NCBI GenBank assembly: GCA_028866275.1
Contig: JAGWIK010000002.1
Coordinates: 62,001 to 126,000 of the forward strand
Reading direction: 5' to 3'
DNA: 64,000 nucleotides
DNA from: Alphaproteobacteria bacterium
GTDB lineage: Bacteria; Pseudomonadota; Alphaproteobacteria; UBA9219
Shown: positions 20,106 to 28,451 of the stretch, piece by piece
How the letters are laid out: each line of letters starts with the position of its first letter
Numbering within the stretch: the first letter of the stretch is position 1
The notes under the pieces: generated by a model
Told to the model about the DNA's origin: nothing
Databases searched by the model: none
The model's input: the letters and a program-made list of their open reading frames with translations, nothing else
Translations under genes and position numbers: made by a program

Positions 20106-21365
20106 ATGACAAACTTTACCCGCGGCAAAAAATCCTTTCGTTCGGGATTGCTTCTCGGCACCATGCTTGCCGGATTCAGCCTTCAGGCGCACGCCGATGA
20201 TGCCGTCGCGCCGGCCAACCATAGCGCTCTTTCTTCTTTTGCCGACAGCATCCAGTTCTATGGCCATGCCGAAGCCGGCATCGCCATGAGCCCCACCGTT
20301 CCCAGCGGCGGCGAAAATGTCGGCAGTCTGTTTACCGACAAATCGAACCAGTTCCAGATGAACCAGTTGATGGTAACGGCGCTGCGGCCGATCGATCCGG
20401 ATATGCCCGCATTCAATTGGGGCTTCAAGCTGCAAGGCCTGTTCGGCACCGACGCGCGTTATACCCATTCGCTGGCCGAAACGGATCATCTGATAGACAG
20501 CCGCTATCAGTTCGATTTCAATGAAGCGACGATCAACATGCATTTACCGACGCTGGTTGCGGGCGGTGTCGACCTCAAGATCGGGCAGTTTCCCTCGCCA
20601 TTGGGCGCGGAGCTGATCGACGCGACAGCCAACAGTTTTTATTCGCATTCCTATATCTTTAACTTCGGCGTTCCGGTGAAAAGCACCGGCATTCTGGCAA
20701 CGGCCCATGTGACGCCGATGCTTGATCTCTATGCCGGGCTTGATACCGGCGTCAATGGCGGCATTACCGCGGAAGGCGATAACAACCGGAACATCAAAGG
20801 GCAGTTCGGTTTCGGTCTCAACAATCTTTTGGGCGGTGCGCTTAACATCGTCGCGCTCAGCCATGTCGGCACGGAAGACCCGACGAATGTCACCCCGACG
20901 GGAGCCATGCGTTATCTGAACGATATCACCGCGACGTACAAAGCCAGCGACAAATGGTTGTTCACGACTGATATCAATTACGCGGAGGAAGACAGCACGA
21001 ACGCCATAGCCTATGGCGTGGCGCAATATGTGTCTTATGTTTTGAACAGCCATGTCACGCTGGTCGGTCGCGGCGAAGTTTGGCGCGACAATTCGGGCGC
21101 GTTCGTAACGGTCGATCCCAGCAATTTCGATGCCGCCAATGCGCAACGCGGATTGACCAATACATCCTATGCCGTGCCGCGCACGACCTACAGCGAATTA
21201 ACGCTGGGCGTTAATTATATGCCGGATGTGCCTAAATCTATTGAAGGATTTGTTATCCGGCCGGAAATGCGCGTCGATCATTCCTTGAATGGCAGTCATC
21301 CTTTCAATCAGGGAAAAGACAATACTGCCTTCACCCCGGCGGTGGATGTCGTCGTGCCGTTTTAA
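20106..21365 (+). CDS. Outer-membrane beta-barrel porin, BBP2-like
   Basis: 419 residues with a signal peptide cut after AHA at about residue 30. The mature chain is rich in alternating beta strands (FYGHAEAGIAMSP, FNWGFKLQGLFG, VDLKIGQFPSPLGAELIDA) and ends in phenylalanine (VDVVVPF), the terminal signal used by the BAM machinery. GQFPSPLGAE and the overall plan resemble putative beta-barrel porin family 2. The solute is unknown. It lies 48 bases behind the chemoreceptor on the same strand and converges on parE. Confidence 0.8.
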   Translation: MTNFTRGKKSFRSGLLLGTMLAGFSLQAHADDAVAPANHSALSSFADSIQFYGHAEAGIAMSPTVPSGGENVGSLFTDKSNQFQMNQLMVTALRPIDPDMPAFNWGFKLQGLFGTDARYTHSLAETDHLIDSRYQFDFNEATINMHLPTLVAGGVDLKIGQFPSPLGAELIDATANSFYSHSYIFNFGVPVKSTGILATAHVTPMLDLYAGLDTGVNGGITAEGDNNRNIKGQFGFGLNNLLGGALNIVALSHVGTEDPTNVTPTGAMRYLNDITATYKASDKWLFTTDINYAEEDSTNAIAYGVAQYVSYVLNSHVTLVGRGEVWRDNSGAFVTVDPSNFDAANAQRGLTNTSYAVPRTTYSELTLGVNYMPDVPKSIEGFVIRPEMRVDHSLNGSHPFNQGKDNTAFTPAVDVVVPF

Positions 21366-21386
21366 TGGGTGTATCCCGACTGACGG

Positions 21387-23375
21387 TTATACATCGACGT
21401 CGCGGGCGAAGCGGGCGTTTTCCTGAATGAACTGGAAACGCAATTCCGCCTTGCGGCCCATCAGGCTTTCGACCAGTTCTTCGGTGTCTTTGATCTCGGC
21501 CTGTTTGTCTTCGTTGGCATTCGACGCCACGACGACGCGCAGCAGGGAACGTTTGGCGGGGTCCATCGTGGTGTCGCGCAATTGCGCGGGCATCATTTCG
21601 CCCAGACCTTTGAACCGGCTGATATCGATTTTGCCGCGTCCGTTGAATGCGGTTTTCATCAGTTCGTCTTTATGCGCGTCATCGCGGGCATACAGCGTCG
21701 TGCTGCCTTGCGTGATGCGATACAAAGGGGGTTGCGCCAGAAACAACTTTCCGCCGGTAATCAGCCCCGGCATTTCGCGATAGAAAAACGTCATGAGCAG
21801 CGAGGCGATATGCGCGCCGTCGACATCGGCGTCGGTCATGATGATGACGCGGTCGTAACGCAATTTGTCCAGTTTGAATTCGGAACCGACGCCGCAACCC
21901 AGCGCCTGCGTCAGATCCTGCAATTCCTGATTGGCGCGCAGCTTGTCGACCGTCGCGCTGGCAACGTTCAGGATTTTGCCGCGCAACGGCAGGATGGCCT
22001 GTGTTTCGCGTTTGCGCGCCTGTTTGGCCGAGCCGCCTGCCGAGTCGCCTTCGACCAGAAAAATTTCGGTGTCGCGCGTCGAATTTTGCGAACAATCGGC
22101 CAATTTGCCGGGCAGGCGCAATTTTTTGGTCGCCGATTTACGCGCCAGATCCTTGGCCTGATTGGCGCGGACGCGTTCTTCGGCTTTGAAAATCAGATGA
22201 TCGAGCAGGGCTTTGCTGGCCGCAGCGTCGGCCACCAGCCAGTGATCCAGATGATCCTTGACCGTCTGGTCGACCAGACGCGTGGCCTCGGCGGTCGCCA
22301 GTTTTTCTTTGGTCTGGCCCTGAAACTGGGGGTTCTTGATGAACAAAGACAGCAACACAACGGCGTCGCCGAAGGCTTCGTCACCCGTAATCGCCGCCGC
22401 CCGCCGGTTGCCGGACATTTCGCCGTAATTGCGCAACCCGCGCAGCAAGGCCGAACGCATGCCGCTTTCATGCGTGCCGCCTTGCGGGGTGGGGACGGTA
22501 TTGCAGTATGAACGGCATGAACCTTCGCCGTCCGTGGGCCACGCCACGGCCCATTCGACCTTGCCCTGATTATCCGGCAAATCGGCGACGCCGGCAAAAA
22601 CCTGCGGCGTCAGGGTGTCGCGCCCTTCAATCGCCGTGGCCAGATAATCGGCCAGGCCGCCGGGGAAATGCAAAACCGCTTCGGCGGGCGTTTTGTCGTC
22701 GCCCTTGATCAGCGACGCGTCACAGCTCCAGCGAATTTCGACGCCGCGGAACAGATAGGCTTTCGACCGCGCCATGCGGAACAAAGTCGCGGGTTTGAAT
22801 TGCAGGCGGTCGCCGAAAATTTCGGGGTCGGGGCTGAAGGCGATTTTGGTGCCGCGCCATGTCACCGCGCCGGCTTTTTTCAATTTACCCTGCGGTACGC
22901 CGCGGCTGTAGCTTTGGGTATAAAGCTGTTTGTCGCGCGCGACTTCGACGTCGAATGTGTCCGACAGGGCGTTGACGACCGAACTGCCTACCCCGTGCAA
23001 CCCGCCCGATGTTTCATAGACTTTGTCGGAAAATTTGCCGCCCGAATGCAGGGTGGTCAGGATGACTTCCAGCGCCGATTTGCCCGGATATTTGGGATGA
23101 TTGTCGACGGGAATGCCGCGGCCATTGTCGCGGATGGTGACGCGGTTGCCGGTATCGAGGCGGAATTCGATGAAGGAAGCGAAGCCGGCGACGGCTTCGT
23201 CCATCGAATTGTCGAGGATTTCTGCGGCCAGATGATGCATGGCGGCTTCGTCCGTGCCGCCGATATACATGCCGGGACGGCGGCGTACGGGTTCGAGGCC
23301 TTCGAGGACTTCGATATCCTGGGCGCTGTAGCTGTCGCCTTTTTTACGGGCGGCGGAGGGAAAGAGATCGGACAT
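21387..23375 (-). CDS. parE: DNA topoisomerase IV subunit B
   Basis: 662 residues from ATG 23375 (MSDLFPSAAR); a TTG four codons earlier is possible but less likely. It is the ATPase subunit that works with ParC to unlink daughter chromosomes. The GHKL ATPase motifs are EILDNSMDEAVAGFA, DNGRGIPVD and GGLHGVGSSVVNALS. The TOPRIM domain shows VEGDSAGGSAKQ and DADVDGAHI. At this length, without the C-terminal insert of many GyrB proteins, and with a Lys-poor tail, it fits ParE better than GyrB. parC is not in the window. Confidence 0.9.
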   Translation of the reverse strand: MSDLFPSAARKKGDSYSAQDIEVLEGLEPVRRRPGMYIGGTDEAAMHHLAAEILDNSMDEAVAGFASFIEFRLDTGNRVTIRDNGRGIPVDNHPKYPGKSALEVILTTLHSGGKFSDKVYETSGGLHGVGSSVVNALSDTFDVEVARDKQLYTQSYSRGVPQGKLKKAGAVTWRGTKIAFSPDPEIFGDRLQFKPATLFRMARSKAYLFRGVEIRWSCDASLIKGDDKTPAEAVLHFPGGLADYLATAIEGRDTLTPQVFAGVADLPDNQGKVEWAVAWPTDGEGSCRSYCNTVPTPQGGTHESGMRSALLRGLRNYGEMSGNRRAAAITGDEAFGDAVVLLSLFIKNPQFQGQTKEKLATAEATRLVDQTVKDHLDHWLVADAAASKALLDHLIFKAEERVRANQAKDLARKSATKKLRLPGKLADCSQNSTRDTEIFLVEGDSAGGSAKQARKRETQAILPLRGKILNVASATVDKLRANQELQDLTQALGCGVGSEFKLDKLRYDRVIIMTDADVDGAHIASLLMTFFYREMPGLITGGKLFLAQPPLYRITQGSTTLYARDDAHKDELMKTAFNGRGKIDISRFKGLGEMMPAQLRDTTMDPAKRSLLRVVVASNANEDKQAEIKDTEELVESLMGRKAELRFQFIQENARFARDVDV

Positions 23376-23431
23376 ATCGTTACACAAGCCAGAAATGCGG
23401 GATGCGCGTTTCTAACATGATTCGCCCGTGA

Positions 23432-24523
23432 TTAAAGAACCTGTGGTGCTTCTGCCGCACGGGGCATATGGCCGAACCCACTCCTTGTTACCGGCACCGT
23501 CGCCGCGCCCGCCGCAGGGAAAGCACCTCTGGCAACCATACGGAAGTGCTCGCGCACGGCTATTCTCTCGCTTCTTAGAAATTCAAGCATGCGTTCATAG
23601 GCAAAACCCAGATGGCGCACGCCATAGCGACGTAGCGCATAAATTTTTATCTCCGCCTGTTCGAGGGTAATTTTCAAATCTTCGTCGGGAAGGCCGACCT
23701 CTCTTTTGGCGGCGAGACTCATGCTCTGAATCGACGGATCCGCGCGCCGCGCCGCGCCATAAGCGTCACGGGACATACAATCCCTGGCCAGATTATTGAA
23801 TTTATCCGCCGCCCTGATGGCCACGTTTGCCGATTTAACCGCAGTCAGGAAAAGCGTGAGTTGCCGGTCGGGAAGATTGAGGTTCGAGATATATCCTGCA
23901 TCGGAAGGCGGTCGCGGATGTTTCCCCGCCTGTTCCGCGATACGGCTATGTCCGGACAGGGCCGGATCATCCCTGTCCGTAAGGTGGTCAAAGACGGTCG
24001 CGCGCAGGAAGGCGCGTTCAACCGGGCTGTTAAGGGGAATAATTTGGCACAACCTTTCGTGGAACTCGTCCTTGTCGAACAAAAGCCCTTTAAGTCTTAT
24101 GGATTTTTGTGTGTCTTCGACGATATCGTGCAGGCATCCCGCAATTGCAAGCATGGTTGGCGGCATGCCGGCCGCCGCGAGGTCTTTGCGGGCGGTTGGA
24201 TTGTTGTACGCCGAATGACCAACCCAGATCACATGGACAAGCTCGGTGACGTTTTTTCCGTATCTGCGTGTATGGCCGATATTGTCGTTGCACAGATATG
24301 ACGATGCCACGGCGTAAAGCGCCATCTGGCAACGTTCGTCCGCAAGCCATTCTTGTCCGTTTTCCCTTCCCTGAGGGGGCGTGTGAAGGAAGTGTCCCGG
24401 GGCGGCGTCGATACCCGAACCTGCAAGGCCGCGCGCGATCAGGGCCGACATTTCATCCGCGGATCCTGTGCCGATAGCCGCGCTTTCTGGCGATGTGTAG
24501 AAGGATGAGGGTAACGTATCCAT
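23432..24523 (-). CDS. HD-domain protein resembling (p)ppGpp hydrolases
   Basis: 363 residues. Residues 131-138 are LHDIVEDT, the metal-binding HD-x-x-ED block of SpoT/Rel/MESH1 hydrolase domains, and IRAADKFNNLARD (236-248) stands where those enzymes have the ADR-hN motif. An upstream histidine (H97 or H103) could be the first metal ligand. There is no synthetase, TGS or ACT domain, so this would be hydrolase-only. The N-terminal about 60 and C-terminal about 60 residues are unlike the family and look disordered. It is divergent from gcrA, with the shared intergenic region in between. The substrate is an inference; other phosphohydrolase activities are possible. Confidence 0.65.
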   Translation of the reverse strand: MDTLPSSFYTSPESAAIGTGSADEMSALIARGLAGSGIDAAPGHFLHTPPQGRENGQEWLADERCQMALYAVASSYLCNDNIGHTRRYGKNVTELVHVIWVGHSAYNNPTARKDLAAAGMPPTMLAIAGCLHDIVEDTQKSIRLKGLLFDKDEFHERLCQIIPLNSPVERAFLRATVFDHLTDRDDPALSGHSRIAEQAGKHPRPPSDAGYISNLNLPDRQLTLFLTAVKSANVAIRAADKFNNLARDCMSRDAYGAARRADPSIQSMSLAAKREVGLPDEDLKITLEQAEIKIYALRRYGVRHLGFAYERMLEFLRSERIAVREHFRMVARGAFPAAGAATVPVTRSGFGHMPRAAEAPQVL

Positions 24524-24610
24524 GTCGTCCGGCCTTGTTGCGGTGCCGCAATTTTAGCCCCTCATGCGCCTTTTTAGGTTTTAACACAAGTTAAATCGGC
24601 GCAAGAAAGT

Positions 24611-24766
24611 TGTGGATAAGTTGGCCGGTTTTGTCGAAAAAACGCCAAAATCGAATTTGTCAGCCCTGTGAATAAGTTAAGAAATGGTAAACGATTCATA
24701 AGGTTAAAAATCAACATGTCGTTGCTACCCACAATTTATCCACAATATGATGTGTTGGGTAGAATC
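24611..24766. promoter_or_regulatory. DnaA-box cluster upstream of gcrA
   Basis: The 386-base gap at 24524-24909 holds three matches to the DnaA box TTATNCACA: 24611-24619 and 24667-24675 on the - strand (TGTGGATAA, TGTGAATAA) and 24736-24744 on the + strand (TTATCCACA). The stretch between them is AT-rich. Two GANTC sites, the CcrM methylation target of alphaproteobacteria, lie at 24693-24697 and 24762-24766. In Caulobacter DnaA activates gcrA transcription, so a DnaA-controlled gcrA promoter is the simplest reading. Confidence 0.6.
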
Positions 24767-24909
24767 AGTTCGCTTCCTATGGTATGGCTATTGAACCTAA
24801 TCCACTAAATCTAGTGGTTAATATCCAAGGGTTTAGGCGGTTTGTTTCGAAAACATAACGTTTTCGGGCAATCCGTCCCCGCCAACCAACCGCCAGGGAG
24901 CGACGCACA

Positions 24910-25440
24910 ATGACTTGGACCGAGCAAAAAATCCAGATGCTCAAGGATATGTGGGGACACCACAGCGCCAGCGAAATCGCCGAACAAATCGGCGGGCTGA
25001 CCCGCAACGCCGTCATTGGCAAAGCGCACCGCCTGAAACTGTCCACACAAAAATCGTCGGAAGGAGGCGTGTCGATCCAGCGCGTTTCCGGCGGGGCTTC
25101 GTCGTTGGGCAAAACGTCGCGCAAACGGGTTTTGATGCGGACTTTGCCTGTCGTGCCGCCGTCTTCGTCCGCCGTGGTCGTGCGGCAGACGCCGCCGGCC
25201 AAAGATATATTCCGTTCGCTGGAAGGCATCAGCGGCGCGGCGCGCGGCGAAGGCATCGCCGTGACCAAGGCCGGTGATCGTCATTGCCGCTGGCCGGTGG
25301 GCGATCCGCGTTCGCCCGATTTCCGTTTCTGCGGCTGCACGGCGCATGAAGGTTTGCCTTACTGCGTCGACCATGCCCGCGTCGCCTATCAGAATGTCGG
25401 CAAGCGCACGCGCGGATCGTCCGAAGAACGGGCGCATTAA
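24910..25440 (+). CDS. gcrA: Cell-cycle regulator GcrA
   Basis: 176 residues. GcrA is the alphaproteobacterial sigma70-binding cell-cycle activator that acts at GANTC-methylated promoters. The N-terminal helix-turn-helix is clear (MTWTEQKIQMLKDMW, then LTRNAVIGKAHRLKL at 30-44). A low-complexity Ser/Pro linker follows. The C-terminal domain holds HCRWPVGDPRSPDFRFCGC and PYCVDHARVAY, the Cys/His block typical of the family. The start is fixed by the conserved first residues and a GGAGCGACGCACA leader. It is monocistronic, ending at a terminator. Confidence 0.95.
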   Translation: MTWTEQKIQMLKDMWGHHSASEIAEQIGGLTRNAVIGKAHRLKLSTQKSSEGGVSIQRVSGGASSLGKTSRKRVLMRTLPVVPPSSSAVVVRQTPPAKDIFRSLEGISGAARGEGIAVTKAGDRHCRWPVGDPRSPDFRFCGCTAHEGLPYCVDHARVAYQNVGKRTRGSSEERAH

Positions 25441-25458
25441 GGGTAAATTTTTGCCGTG

Positions 25459-25498
25459 AAAAAGGCCGCTTTGCCCGAATGGCGAAGCGGCCTTTTTT
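25459..25498. terminator. Bidirectional rho-independent terminator
   Basis: AAAAAGGCCGCTT and AAGCGGCCTTTTTT form a long GC-rich stem around a 13-base loop. There is a T run at the right end and an A run at the left end, so it can end transcription of gcrA from the left and hpnE from the right. Confidence 0.88.
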
Positions 25499-25507
25499 AT
25501 ATCTGCG

Positions 25508-26764
25508 TTATTGTTTCCACCGCATCGCCACCTGTGCGGCTTTCATCCCGGATCGTATGGCGCCTTCAATCGTCGAGGGCAAGCCTGTCGCCGTCCATTC
25601 ACCGGCCAGCGACACGTTGTTCCATCCGGTATAAGCGGTCGGACGGCGGATATTCTGTTCCGGCGTCGCGGCAAAGGTCGCATATTTTTCCAAGAAAATG
25701 CGATGCGGCGGCACGCGATCGGGGTCCAGGTGCAACAACGCGGCGACTTCCCGCCATACGGGGGCGGCCAGATCGCGGGCCGCGATATGTTTGTGCCGTT
25801 CGGCGCAGCTGATCGTCACCGACGCTACCCCGCCGCGCACGAAAATCCATTCGGCATAGCCGCCGATTACGCCGGTGAAGCCGATATCGTCATCGGGCGC
25901 ATCGACGCGATAATGGGCGTTGATAATGGAACGGAAATCGGTCGGCACGGGAATTTGCGGCAGCAATTCGCGCAAAAACCACGCGGGCAGGGCAAGGACC
26001 ACCCAGTCATTGGCCGCAATTTCGATGCTGTTGCCGTTGAAGTCGAGCTCGCGCACAGTGTCGCCTTCCCACAGCATCGCGCGCAGGCGGTGATAGTATT
26101 TTACCTCGACATCATGCTGGCGCAGCACATTCAGGCACGGGTTGATAAAAGTTTCCGACAGCCCGACTTTGGGGATCAGCGGAATGCAGGCATCGCCGCC
26201 CGCCGCAAAGCTTTGCAGCAAAATGTTGCGCAGCAATTGCGCCGAGGCGATATCGGGTTCCGTGTTGAGCGCGCCGATAATAAAAGGTTCCCAAAAGCGC
26301 CGGTACAGGTTTGTTTTCTGATTCAGCAAATAACCCGCCTGATCCGTGCTGTTGGCCATCAGCAAGGGAATCATCGACAGGTAATCGGCCAGACTGGTTC
26401 CCGCGACGCGGCGTTTTTTGTCGAAGATCCACCACGGTATCGCGCCTTTATTCATGCGCACCGTCCATCTTTCATTGGTGGTCAGGTCGATGAAAGGAAA
26501 GACCGGCGCGCCGGGGCCGCCCATGGTGTCGAGCGCGTTGGACAGGTACAGATAATCCTGCACCGCGACATTGCCCGACAACACCATGTGATTGCCGTTG
26601 TCGATGCGACACCCCAGTTCGCGGTCGAGAAACGACCGGCAACGCCCGCCCGCGAAAGGCGCGGCTTCGTACACGGTGACTTTTTCGCCCGATAACGATA
26701 ATTGCAGCGCGGCCGACAACCCCGCCAGCCCCGCGCCGATGACGTGAACATGGCGTTGCGTCAT
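25508..26764 (-). CDS. hpnE: Squalene-associated FAD-dependent desaturase HpnE
   Basis: 418 residues from the ATG that overlaps the hpnD stop (ATGA). HpnE reduces hydroxysqualene to squalene in the HpnCDE route. An N-terminal dinucleotide-binding motif is present (HVIGAGLAGLSAALQLS, then VYEAAPFAGGRCRS). Near the C-terminus NVSLAGEWTATGLPSTIEGA is the second FAD contact typical of carotene-desaturase-like amine oxidoreductases. A longer in-frame start would run into hpnD and is rejected. It is the last gene of hpnB-C-D-E. Confidence 0.92.
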   Translation of the reverse strand: MTQRHVHVIGAGLAGLSAALQLSLSGEKVTVYEAAPFAGGRCRSFLDRELGCRIDNGNHMVLSGNVAVQDYLYLSNALDTMGGPGAPVFPFIDLTTNERWTVRMNKGAIPWWIFDKKRRVAGTSLADYLSMIPLLMANSTDQAGYLLNQKTNLYRRFWEPFIIGALNTEPDIASAQLLRNILLQSFAAGGDACIPLIPKVGLSETFINPCLNVLRQHDVEVKYYHRLRAMLWEGDTVRELDFNGNSIEIAANDWVVLALPAWFLRELLPQIPVPTDFRSIINAHYRVDAPDDDIGFTGVIGGYAEWIFVRGGVASVTISCAERHKHIAARDLAAPVWREVAALLHLDPDRVPPHRIFLEKYATFAATPEQNIRRPTAYTGWNNVSLAGEWTATGLPSTIEGAIRSGMKAAQVAMRWKQ

Positions 26765-27612
26765 ACGAAATATCCTTTGGCCGCCAGCATGATTTTCCGC
26801 CATTTGGGCAGTGTGACGCGCACGAACGGATCGCGCCAGTCCCGTTCGACCAGCCGGTCGAAAATGGCGGCGTAATAACTGCGCATGATGCGCGCGGGCC
26901 GCATGGCGCGCGCGTCGCATTTCTTCATAAAGTCGCCGGCATATTGGTAATGTTCGCGCGCCTGACCGGCCAGATCGCGGCAGATCGCGGACAGATGCGG
27001 GTCGTGCAACACGGCTTCAGGATCCCGCGTTTCGACGCCGTGCTTTTCCAACAGTTCTTGCGGTAAATAGAGCCGGCCCCGTCTGGCGTCTTCGGCCAGA
27101 TCGCGCAGGATATTGGTCAATTGCAGGGCGCGGCCCAGATGATGGGCAACCTGCATGGCGTCGGGGCTGGAATCGCCAAAAATGCGCACCGACACGCGCC
27201 CCACCGCGCTGGCCACCAGATCGCAATAGGTATCGAGCGTTTTGTCGTCGGGCGCGACGATGGCGGTGGAATCCATTTCCATGCCGTCGATAATTTCATG
27301 GAATTCGGTTTCATCGAGATTGAAAGCGGCAATGGCGGGCAGCAATGCCGTAGTGACGGCGTTCGACGCCTTGCCTTGAAATGCGTCGGCAATGTATCCG
27401 CGCCATTGTTCCAACCCGCGCGCTGCGATTTCCGGCGTCGCGCTGTCGTCGGCGATGTCGTCCACGGCGCGGCAAAAACCATATAGCGCGTACATGGCGT
27501 CGCGGCGCGCGCGCGGCAGGATGGCCATGCCGGCATGAAACGACGTGCCCGAAGCGGCGACCTGCGCTTTTACCTCTGCCAAGGCTTCGTGATAGGTCAT
27601 ATTCACAGCCAT
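26761..27612 (-). CDS. hpnD: Presqualene diphosphate synthase HpnD
   Basis: 283 residues, a trans-isoprenyl diphosphate synthase fold. It condenses two farnesyl diphosphates to presqualene diphosphate. Both Asp-rich metal sites are intact: AVDDIADD (49-56) and ILRDLAEDARRGRLYLP. The start overlaps the end of hpnC by 10 bases; a second ATG four codons in is possible. Confidence 0.93.
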   Translation of the reverse strand: MAVNMTYHEALAEVKAQVAASGTSFHAGMAILPRARRDAMYALYGFCRAVDDIADDSATPEIAARGLEQWRGYIADAFQGKASNAVTTALLPAIAAFNLDETEFHEIIDGMEMDSTAIVAPDDKTLDTYCDLVASAVGRVSVRIFGDSSPDAMQVAHHLGRALQLTNILRDLAEDARRGRLYLPQELLEKHGVETRDPEAVLHDPHLSAICRDLAGQAREHYQYAGDFMKKCDARAMRPARIMRSYYAAIFDRLVERDWRDPFVRVTLPKWRKIMLAAKGYFV

Positions 27613-28451
27613 GCGCGGACAACCCCCGTTACCGTCGCCGTCATCATCGACAATTTTCCCAGTTTGACATTATCGAACAGCGGATCGCGGCGGCGCAGCA
27701 GGGCCAGCAGCCGTTCCGCCAGCACGCATATCACCGACGTTTCGCAGCGCAACCGCCAGTCGGGCACCTGACGCGGCAGGTCGTGCGCGGCGGCGGCCAG
27801 CGGCATGGTCTTGTCGAGCATTGCCAGCAGGCTTTTGTGCAAGGCCGGCGTGGATTCTTCGCGCGATAAATCGGCAATTTCGGCCCCGTACAGGGACATG
27901 ATGTCCTGCGGAATATAAACGCGGTCGAGCTCGCGATAATCGTCGGCGCAATCCTGAATGTGGTTGATAATTTGCAACGCGTTGCACAAAGCGTCGTTGG
28001 CGGGCCATGCTGTTTTGCCGACGCCGTGCAACGCCAGCACATGGCGGCCCACGGGCGCCGCCGAATAATTGCAATAATCGATCAGATCGTCCCAGTCGCG
28101 GTAACGCAGCTGGGTCGCGTCGCGTTTGAAGGCGGTCAGAAGATCGAGGCTGTGTTGCGGCGTCACGCCGGTTTCGCGCAGGCTTTGGCGCAGCGCGACG
28201 GCGGACGGCACGTCGTTGTTTTTGCCGTCCAGCAATGTGACGGCGAATTTTTCCAGCCGGGCGACCTTGTCGGCGGCATCAAGCAGCGGGTGATCGCTGA
28301 TATCGTCGGCGGCGCGCGCGAAATTGTAAAAAGCGTGGACATGGCGGCGCAAATCGGGCCGGATCAGCAAAGACCCGACCGGAAAATTTTCCGTGTCGCG
28401 ATTTTTGCCGCTGGCGGTATCGGTTACATTCTGTGTCGCCGCAATTGTCAT
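27603..28451 (-). CDS. hpnC: Hydroxysqualene synthase HpnC
   Basis: 282 residues from the ATG at 28451, which overlaps the hpnB stop (TGATG). HpnC converts presqualene diphosphate to hydroxysqualene. It is a paralogue of HpnD. The first Asp motif reads ARAADDISDHP and the second is QDCADDYRELDRVYIPQD, close to the normal pattern. A long upstream in-frame extension into hpnB is an artefact of the overlapping frame. Confidence 0.92.
   Translation of the reverse strand: MTIAATQNVTDTASGKNRDTENFPVGSLLIRPDLRRHVHAFYNFARAADDISDHPLLDAADKVARLEKFAVTLLDGKNNDVPSAVALRQSLRETGVTPQHSLDLLTAFKRDATQLRYRDWDDLIDYCNYSAAPVGRHVLALHGVGKTAWPANDALCNALQIINHIQDCADDYRELDRVYIPQDIMSLYGAEIADLSREESTPALHKSLLAMLDKTMPLAAAAHDLPRQVPDWRLRCETSVICVLAERLLALLRRRDPLFDNVKLGKLSMMTATVTGVVRAWL

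Noticed and set aside
21582-22511. Open frame of 309 codons on the + strand opposite parE
   Set aside because: Shadow frame with no ribosome site or recognisable motif; parE motifs are intact on the - strand.
24524-24909. Chromosome replication origin
   Set aside because: Three DnaA boxes and AT-rich sequence are suggestive, but no oriC neighbours such as dnaA, hemE, parAB or mnmG are present and a gcrA promoter explains the sites.
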